Source: Ascidia mentula
Lineage: Eukaryota; Chordata; Ascidiacea; Phlebobranchia; Ascidiidae
DNA: 64,000 nt
Assembly (NCBI GenBank): GCA_947561715.1
Contig: OX387197.1
Span: 12,583,001 to 12,647,000, forward strand
Direction: 5' to 3'
Every line of letters starts with the position of its first letter. The first letter of the stretch is position 1. A program made the position numbers and the translations under genes. Positions 51,646 to 61,540 of the stretch are shown piece by piece. The notes under the pieces are model-generated. The model was not told where the DNA came from and did no database searches. It saw only the letters and a list, made by a program, of their open reading frames with translations.

Positions 51646-54600
51646 CACTACAAGCTTTATTATACAGTGGAAAACGCTGATACTCCAGTATTGAGTTTGC
51701 GGTTGCACAACGTATGTAACTATGCGATTTCAGCACTTGTCCATTTTGCAGTACATGACTTTTCGATAAAAAATATTTTTTTTCAGTACAAGCTTTATTA
51801 TACAGTGGAAAACGCTGATACTCCAGTATTGAGTTTGCGGTTGCACAACGTATGTAACTATGCGATTTCAGCACTTGTCCATTTTGCAGTATATGACTTT
51901 TCGATAAAAAATATTTTTTTTCAGTACAAGCTTTATTATACAGTGGAAAACGCTGATACTCCAGTATTGAGTTTGCGGTTGCACAATGTATGTAACTATG
52001 CGCTTTCAGCACTTGTCCATTTTGCAGTACATAACTTTTCGATAAAAAATATTTTTTTTCAGTACAAGCTTTATTATACAGTGGAAAACGCTGATACTCC
52101 AGTACTGAGTTTGCGGTTGCACAACGTATGTAACCATGAGATTTCAGCACTTGTCCATTTTGCAGCATACGACTTTTCGATAAAAAATATTTTTTTTCAG
52201 TACAAGCTTTATTATACAGTGGAAAACGCTGATACTCCAGTATTGAGTTTGCGGTTGCACAACGTATGTAACTATGCGATTTCAGCACTTGTCCATTTTG
52301 CAGTATATGACTTTTCGATAAAACATATTTTTTTTCAGTACAAGCTTTATTATACAGTGGAAAACGCTGATACTCCAGTATTGAGTTTGCGGTTGCACAA
52401 CGTATGTAACTATGCGATTTCAGCACTTGTCCATTTTGCAGTATATGACTTTTCGATAAAAAATATTTTTTTTCAGTACAAGCTTTATTATACAGTGGAA
52501 AACGCTGATACTCCAGTATTGAGTTTGCGGTTGCACAACGTATGTAACTATGCGATTTCAGCACTTGTCCATTTTGCAGTATATGACTTTTCGATAAAAA
52601 ATATTTTTTTTCAGTACAAGCTTTATTATACAGTGGAAAACGCTGATACTCCAGTATTGAGTTTGCGGTTGCACAACGTATGTAACTATGCGCTTTCAGC
52701 ACTTGTCCATTTTGCAGTATATGACTTTTCGATAAAAAACATTTTTTTTCAGTACAAGCTTTATTATACAGTGGAAAACGCTGATACTCCAGTATTGAGT
52801 TTGCGGTTGCACAATGTATGTAACTATGCGCTTTCAGCACTTGTCCATTTTGCAGTACATAACTTTTCGATAAAAAATATTTTTTTTCAGTACAAGCTTT
52901 ATTATACAGTGGAAAACGCTGATACTCCAGTACTGAGTTTGCGGTTGCACAACGTATGTAACCATGAGATTTCAGCACTTGTCCATTTTGCAGCATACGA
53001 CTTTTCGATAAAAAATATTTTTTTTCAGTACAAGCTTTATTATACAGTGGAAAACGCTGATACTCCAGTATTGCGTTTGCGGTTGCACAACGTATGTAAC
53101 TATGCGCTTTCAGCACTTGTCCATTTTGCAGTATATGACTTTTCGACAAAAAATATTTTTTTTCAGTACAAGCTTTATTATACAGTGGAAAACGCTGATA
53201 CTCCAGTATTGTGTTTGCGGTTGCACAATGTATGTAACTATGCGCTTTCAGCACTTGTCCATTTTGCAGTACATAACTTTTCGATAAAAAATATTTTTTT
53301 TCAGTACAAGCTTTATTATACAGTGGAAAACGCTGATACTCCAGTATTGCGTTTGCGGTTGCACAACGTATGTAACTATGCGATTTCAGCACTTGTCCAT
53401 TTTGCAGTATATGACTTTTCGATAAAAAATATTTTTTTTCAGTACAAGCTTTATTATACAGTGGAAAACGCTGATACTCCAGTATTGCGTTTGCGGTTGC
53501 ACAACGTATGTAACTATGCGATTTCAGCACTTGTCCATTTTGCAGTATATGACTTTTCGATAAAAAATATTTTTTTTCAGTACAAGCTTTATTATACAGT
53601 GGAAAACGCTGATACTCCAGTATTGCGTTTGCGGTTGCACAACGTATGTAACTATGCGATTTCAGCACTTGTCCATTTTGCAGTATATGACTTTTCGATA
53701 AAAAATATTTTTTTTCAGTACAAGCTTTATTATACAGTGGAAAACGCTGATACTCCAGTATTGCGTTTGCGGTTGCACAACGTATGTAACTATGCGCTTT
53801 CAGCACTTGTCCATTTTGCAGTATATGACTTTTCGATAAAAAATATTTTTTTTCAGTACAAGCTTTATTATACATTGGAAAACGCTGATACTCCAGTATT
53901 GAGTTTGCGGTTGCACAACGTATGTAACTATGCGATTTCAGCACTTGTCCATTTTGCAGTATATGACTTTTCGATAAAACATATTTTTTTTTCAGTACAA
54001 GCTTTATTATACAGTGGAAAACGCTGATACTCCAGTACTGAGTTTGCGGTTGCACAACGTATGTAACTATGCGATTTCAGCACTTGTCCATTTTGCAGTA
54101 TATGACTTTTCGATAAAAAATATTTTTTTTCAGTACAAGCTTTATTATACAGTGGAAAACGCTGATACTCCAGTATTGCGTTTGCGGTTGCACAACGTAT
54201 GTAACTATGCGCTTTCAGCACTTGTCCATTTTGCAGTATATGACTTTTCGATAAAAAATATTTTTTTTCAGTACAAGCTTTATTATACAGTGGAAAACGC
54301 TGATACTCCAGTACTATGTAACTATGCGATTTCAGCACTTGTCCATTTTGCAGTATATGACTTTTCGATAAAAAATATTTTTTTTCAGTACAAGCTTTAT
54401 TATACAGTGGAAAACGCTGATACTCCAGTATTAAGTTTGCGGTTGCACAACGTATGTAACTATGCGATTTCAGCACTTGTCCATTTTGCAGTATATGACT
54501 TTTCGATAAAAAATATTTTTTTTCAGTACAAGCTTTATTATACAGTGGAAAACGCTGATACTCCAGTATTGAGTTTGCGGTTGCACAACGTATGTAACTA

Positions 54601-57600
54601 TGCGCTTTCAGCACTTGTCCATTTTGCAGTATATGACTTTTCGATAAAAAATATTTTTTTTCAGTACAAGCTTTATTATACAGTGGAAAACGCTGATACT
54701 CCAGTATTGAGTTTGCGGTTGCACAATGTATGTAACTATGCGCTTTCAGCACTTGTCCATTTTGCAGTATATGACTTTTCGATAAAACATATTTTTTTTT
54801 CAGTACAAGCTTTATTATACAGTGGAAAACGCTGATACTCCAGTACTGAGTTTGCGGTTGCACAACGTATGTAACTATGCGATTTCAGCACTTGTCCATT
54901 TTGCAGTATATGACTTTTCGATAAAAATTTTTTTTTTTTTAGTACAAGCTTTATTATACAGTGGAAAACGCTGATACTCCAGTACTAAGTTTGCGGTTGC
55001 ACAACGTATGTAACTATGCGATTTCAGCACTTGTCCATTTTGCAGTATATGACTTTTCGATAAAAAATATTTTTTTTCAGTACAAGCTTTATTATACAGT
55101 GGAAAACGCTGATACTCCAGTATTGCGTTTGCGGTTGCACAACGTATGTAACTATGCGCTTTCAGCACTTGTCCATTTTGCAGTATATGACTTTTCAATA
55201 AAAAATATTTTTTTTCAGTACAAGCTTTATTGTACAGTGGAAAACGCTGATACTCCAGTATTGAGTTTGCGGTTGCACAACGTATGTAACTATGCGATTT
55301 CAGCACTTGTCCATTTTGCAGTACATGACTTTTCGATAAAAAATATTTTTTTTCAGTACAAGCTTTATTATACAGTGGAAAACGCTGATACTCCAGTATT
55401 GAGTTTGCGGTTGCACAACGTATGTAACTATGCGATTTCAGCACTTGTCCATTTTGCAGTATATGACTTTTCGATAAAAAATATTTTTTTTCAGTACAAG
55501 CTTTATTATACAGTGGAAAACGCTGATACTCCAGTATTGAGTTTGCGGTTGCACAACGTATGTAACCATGAGATTTCAGCACTTGTCCATTTTGCAGCAT
55601 ACGACTTTTCGATAAAAAATATTTTTTTTCAGTACAAGCTTTATTATACAGTGGAAAACGCTGATACTCCAGTATTGCGTTTGCGGTTGCACAACGTATG
55701 TAACCATGAGATTTCAGCACTTGTCCATTTTGCAGCATACGACTTTTCGATAAAAAATATTTTTTTTCAGTACAAGCTTTATTATACAGTGGAAAACGCT
55801 GATACTCCAGTATTGCGTTTGCGGTTGCACAACGTATGTAACTATGCGATTTCAGCACTTGTCCATTTTGCAGTATATGACTTTTCGATAAAAAATATTT
55901 TTTTTCAGTACAAGCTTTATTATACAGTGGAAAACGCTGATACTCCAGTATTGCGTTTGCGGTTGCACAACGTATGTAACTATGCGATTTCAGCACTTGT
56001 CCATTTTGCAGTATATGACTTTTCGATAAAAAATATTTTTTTTCAGTACAAGCTTTATTATACAGTGGAAAACGCTGATACTCCAGTATTGAGTTTGCGG
56101 TTGCACAACGTATGTAACTATGCGATTTCAGCACTTGTCCATTTTGCAGTATATGACTTTTCGATAAAAAATATTTTTTTTCAGTACAAGCTTTATTATA
56201 CAGTGGAAAACGCTGATACTCCAGTATTGAGTTTGCGGTTGCACAACGTATGTAACTATGCGCTTTCAGCACTTGTCCATTTTGCAGTATATGACTTTTC
56301 GATAAAAAATATTTTTTTTCAGTACAAGCTTTATTATACAGTGGAAAACGCTGATACTCCAGTATTGAGTTTGCGGTTGCACAATGTATGTAACTATGCG
56401 CTTTCAGCACTTGTCCATTTTGCAGTATATGACTTTTCGATAAAACATATTTTTTTTTCAGTACAAGCTTTATTATACAGTGGAAAACGCTGATACTCCA
56501 GTACTGAGTTTGCGGTTGCACAACGTATGTAACTATGCGATTTCAGCACTTGTCCATTTTGCAGTATATGACTTTTCGATAAAAAATATTTTTTTTCAGT
56601 ACAAGCTTTATTATACAGTGGAAAACGCTGATACTCCAGTATTGCGTTTGCGGTTGCACAACGTATGTAACTATGCGCTTTCAGCACTTGTCCATTTTGC
56701 AGTATATGACTTTTCGATAAAAAATATTTTTTTTCAGTACAAGCTTTATTATACAGTGGAAAACGCTGATACTCCAGTACTAAGTTTGCGGTTGCACAAC
56801 GTATGTAACTATGCGATTTCAGCACTTGTCCATTTTGCAGTATATGACTTTTCGATAAAAAATATTTTTTTTCAGTACAAGCTTTATTATACAGTGGAAA
56901 ACGCTGATACTCCAGTATTGAGTTTGCGGTTGCACAACGTATGTAACTATGCGCTTTCAGCACTTGTCCATTTTGCAGTATATGACTTTTCGATAAAAAA
57001 TATTTTTTTTCAGTACAAGCTTTATTATACAGTGGAAAACGCTGATACTCCAGTATTGCGTTTGCGGTTGCACAACGTATGTAACTATGCGATTTCAGCA
57101 CTTGTCCATTTTGCAGTATATGACTTTTCGATAAAACATATTTTTTTTTCAGTACAAGCTTTATTATACAGTGGAAAACGCTGATACTCCAGTACTGAGT
57201 TTGCGGTTGCACAACGTATGTAACTATGCGATTTCAGCACTTGTCCATTTTGCAGTATATGACTTTTCGATAAAAATTTTTTTTTTTTTAGTACAAGCTT
57301 TATTATACAGTGGAAAACGCTGATACTCCAGTACTAAGTTTGCGGTTGCACAACGTATGTAACTATGCGATTTCAGCACTTGTCCATTTTGCAGTATATG
57401 ACTTTTCGATAAAACATATTTTTTTTTCAGTACAAGCTTTATTATACAGTGGAAAACGCTGATACTCCAGTACTGAGTTTGCGGTTGCACAACGTATGTA
57501 ACTATGCGATTTCAGCACTTGTCCATTTTGCAGTATATGACTTTTCGATAAAATTTTTTTTTTTTTAGTACAAGCTTTATTATACAGTGGAAAACGCTGA

Positions 57601-59074
57601 TACTCCAGTACTAAGTTTGCGGTTGCACAACGTATGTAACTATGCGATTTCAGCACTTGTCCATTTTGCAGTATATGACTTTTCGATAAAAAATATTTTT
57701 TTTCAGTACAAGCTTTATTATACAGTGGAAAACGCTGATACTCCAGTATTGAGTTTGCGGTTGCACAACGTATGTAACTATGCGATTTCAGCACTTGTCC
57801 ATTTTGCAGTATATGACTTTTCGATAAAAAATATTTTTTTTCAGTACAAGCTTTATTATACAGTGGAAAACGCTGATACTCCAGTATTGCGTTTGCGGTT
57901 GCACAACGTATGTAACTATGCGCTTTCAGCACTTGTCCATTTTGCAGTATATGACTTTTCGATAAAAAATATTTTTTTTCACTACAAGCTTTATTATACA
58001 GTGGAAAACGCTGATACTCCAGTATTGAGTTTGCGGTTGCACAACGTATGTAACTATGCGATTTCAGCACTTGTCCATTTTGCAGTACATGACTTTTCGA
58101 TAAAAAATATTTTTTTTCAGTACAAGCTTTATTATACAGTGGAAAACGCTGATACTCCAGTATTGAGTTTGCGGTTGCACAACGTATGTAACTATGCGAT
58201 TTCAGCACTTGTCCATTTTGCAGTATATGACTTTTCGATAAAAAATATTTTTTTTCAGTACAAGCTTTATTATACAGTTGAAAACGCTGATACTCCAGTA
58301 TTGAGTTTGCGGTTGCACAATGTATGTAACTATGCGCTTTCAGCACTTGTCCATTTTGCAGTACATAACTTTTCGATAAAAAATATTTTTTTTCAGTACA
58401 AGCTTTATTATACAGTGGAAAACGCTGATACTCCAGTACTGAGTTTGCGGTTGCACAACGTATGTAACCATGAGATTTCAGCACTTGTCCATTTTGCAGC
58501 ATACGACTTTTCGATAAAAAATATTTTTTTTCAGTACAAGCTTTATTATACAGTGGAAAACGCTGATACTCCAGTATTGAGTTTGCGGTTGCACAACGTA
58601 TGTAACTATGCGATTTCAGCACTTGTCCATTTTGCAGTATATGACTTTTCGATAAAAAATATTTTTTTTCAGTACAAGCTTTATTATACAGTGGAAAACG
58701 CTGATACTCCAGTATTGAGTTTGCGGTTGCACAACGTATGTAACTATGCGATTTCAGCACTTGTCCATTTTGCAGTATATGACTTTTCGATAAAAAATAT
58801 TTTTTTTCAGTACAAGCTTTATTATACAGTGGAAAACGCTGATACTCCAGTATTGAGTTTGCGGTTGCACAACGTATGTAACTATGCGCTTTCAGCACTT
58901 GTCCATTTTGCAGTATATGACTTTTCGATAAAAAACATTTTTTTTCAGTACAAGCTTTATTATACAGTGGAAAACGCTGATACTCCAGTATTGCGTTTGC
59001 GGTTGCACAACGTATGTAACTATGCGCTTTCAGCACTTGTCCATTTTGCAGTATATGACTTTTCGACAAAAAAT
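51646..59074 (-). repeat. Higher-order repeat unit H3
   Basis: The first ~2 kb matches unit H2 at an offset of 7,576 bp. The rest matches at 7,714 bp, so one 138-bp monomer was gained or lost in between. A private CAGTTGAAAAC change at 50561 recurs at 58275, confirming the register. The match to H2 stops near 59074, where this unit continues with a TTGTGTTTGCGG monomer. Confidence 0.82.
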
Positions 59075-61540
59075 ATTTTTTTTCAGTACAAGCTTTATTA
59101 TACAGTGGAAAACGCTGATACTCCAGTATTGTGTTTGCGGTTGCACAATGTATGTAACTATGCGCTTTCAGCACTTGTCCATTTTGCAGTACATAACTTT
59201 TCGATAAAAAATATTTTTTTTCAGTACAAGCTTTATTATACAGTGGAAAACGCTGATACTCCAGTATTGCGTTTGCGGTTGCACAACGTATGTAACTATG
59301 CGATTTCAGCACTTGTCCATTTTGCAGTATATGACTTTTCGATAAAAAATATTTTTTTTCAGTACAAGCTTTATTATACAGTGGAAAACGCTGATACTCC
59401 AGTATTGCGTTTGCGGTTGCACAACGTATGTAACTATGCGATTTCAGCACTTGTCCATTTTGCAGTATATGACTTTTCGATAAAAAATATTTTTTTTCAG
59501 TACAAGCTTTATTATACAGTGGAAAACGCTGATACTCCAGTACTGAGTTTGCGGTTGCACAACGTATGTAACCATGAGATTTCAGCACTTGTCCATTTTG
59601 CAGCATACGACTTTTCGATAAAAAATATTTTTTTTCAGTACAAGCTTTATTATACAGTGGAAAACGCTGATACTCCAGTATTGAGTTTGCGGTTGCACAA
59701 CGTATGTAACTATGCGATTTCAGCACTTGTCCATTTTGCAGTATATGACTTTTCGATAAAAAATATTTTTTTTCAGTACAAGCTTTATTATACAGTGGAA
59801 AACGCTGATACTCCAGTATTGAGTTTGCGGTTGCACAACGTATGTAACTATGCGATTTCAGCACTTGTCCATTTTGCAGTATATGACTTTTCGATAAAAA
59901 ATATTTTTTTTCAGTACAAGCTTTATTATACAGTGGAAAACGCTGATACTCCAGTATTGCGTTTGCGGTTGCACAACGTATGTAACTATGCGCTTTCAGC
60001 ACTTGTCCATTTTGCAGTATATGACTTTTCGACAAAAAATATTTTTTTTCAGTACAAGCTTTATTATACAGTGGAAAACGCTGATACTCCAGTATTGTGT
60101 TTGCGGTTGCACAATGTATGTAACTATGCGCTTTCAGCACTTGTCCATTTTGCAGTACATAACTTTTCGATAAAAAATATTTTTTTTCAGTACAAGCTTT
60201 ATTATACAGTGGAAAACGCTGATACTCCAGTATTGCGTTTGCGGTTGCACAACGTATGTAACTATGCGATTTCAGCACTTGTCCATTTTGCAGTATATGA
60301 CTTTTCGATAAAAAATATTTTTTTTCAGTACAAGCTTTATTATACAGTGGAAAACGCTGATACTCCAGTATTGCGTTTGCGGTTGCACAACGTATGTAAC
60401 TATGCGATTTCAGCACTTGTCCATTTTGCAGTATATGACTTTTCGATAAAAAATATTTTTTTTCAGTACAAGCTTTATTATACAGTGGAAAACGCTGATA
60501 CTCCAGTACTGAGTTTGCGGTTGCACAACGTATGTAACCATGAGATTTCAGCACTTGTCCATTTTGCAGCATACGACTTTTCGATAAAAAATATTTTTTT
60601 TCAGTACAAGCTTTATTATACAGTGGAAAACGCTGATACTCCAGTATTGAGTTTGCGGTTGCACAACGTATGTAACTATGCGATTTCAGCACTTGTCCAT
60701 TTTGCAGTATATGACTTTTCGATAAAAAATATTTTTTTTCAGTACAAGCTTTATTATACAGTGGAAAACGCTGATACTCCAGTATTGAGTTTGCGGTTGC
60801 ACAACGTATGTAACTATGCGATTTCAGCACTTGTCCATTTTGCAGTATATGACTTTTCGATAAAAAATATTTTTTTTCAGTACAAGCTTTATTATACAGT
60901 GGAAAACGCTGATACTCCAGTATTGAGTTTGCGGTTGCACAACGTATGTAACTATGCGCTTTCAGCACTTGTCCATTTTGCAGTATATGACTTTTCGATA
61001 AAAAACATTTTTTTTCAGTACAAGCTTTATTATACAGTGGAAAACGCTGATACTCCAGTATTGCGTTTGCGGTTGCACAACGTATGTAACTATGCGCTTT
61101 CAGCACTTGTCCATTTTGCAGTATATGACTTTTCGACAAAAAATATTTTTTTTCAGTACAAGCTTTATTATACAGTGGAAAACGCTGATACTCCAGTATT
61201 GTGTTTGCGGTTGCACAATGTATGTAACTATGCGCTTTCAGCACTTGTCCATTTTGCAGTACATAACTTTTCGATAAAAAATATTTTTTTTCAGTACAAG
61301 CTTTATTATACAGTGGAAAACGCTGATACTCCAGTATTGCGTTTGCGGTTGCACAACGTATGTAACTGTGCGATTTCAGCACTTGTCCATTTTGCAGTAT
61401 ATGACTTTTCGATAAAAAATATTTTTTTTCAGTACAAGCTTTATTATACAGTGGAAAACGCTGATACTCCAGTATTGCGTTTGCGGTTGCACAACGTATG
61501 TAACTATGCGATTTCAGCACTTGTCCATTTTGCAGTATAT
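58430..61540 (-). repeat. Local 8/7/8-monomer amplification
   Basis: The monomer containing GTAACCATGAG occurs at 58466, 59570 and 60536. The spacings are exactly 1,104 bp (8 monomers) and 966 bp (7 monomers). Each starts the same ordered run: CATGAG type, two standard, GACAAAAAATAT type, TTGTGTTTGCGG type, two TTGCGT types. The middle copy lacks one monomer, the AAAAAACATT type. It is superimposed on the 7.7-kb periodicity and looks like the youngest expansion in the window. Confidence 0.88.

Noticed and set aside
49649..54055. Giant repeat-protein gene (1,468 codons, minus strand) and its plus-strand partner
   Set aside because: The frames come from the 138-bp period and a stop-poor consensus, exist on both strands at once, begin and end at homopolymer indels, and have no promoter or start context.
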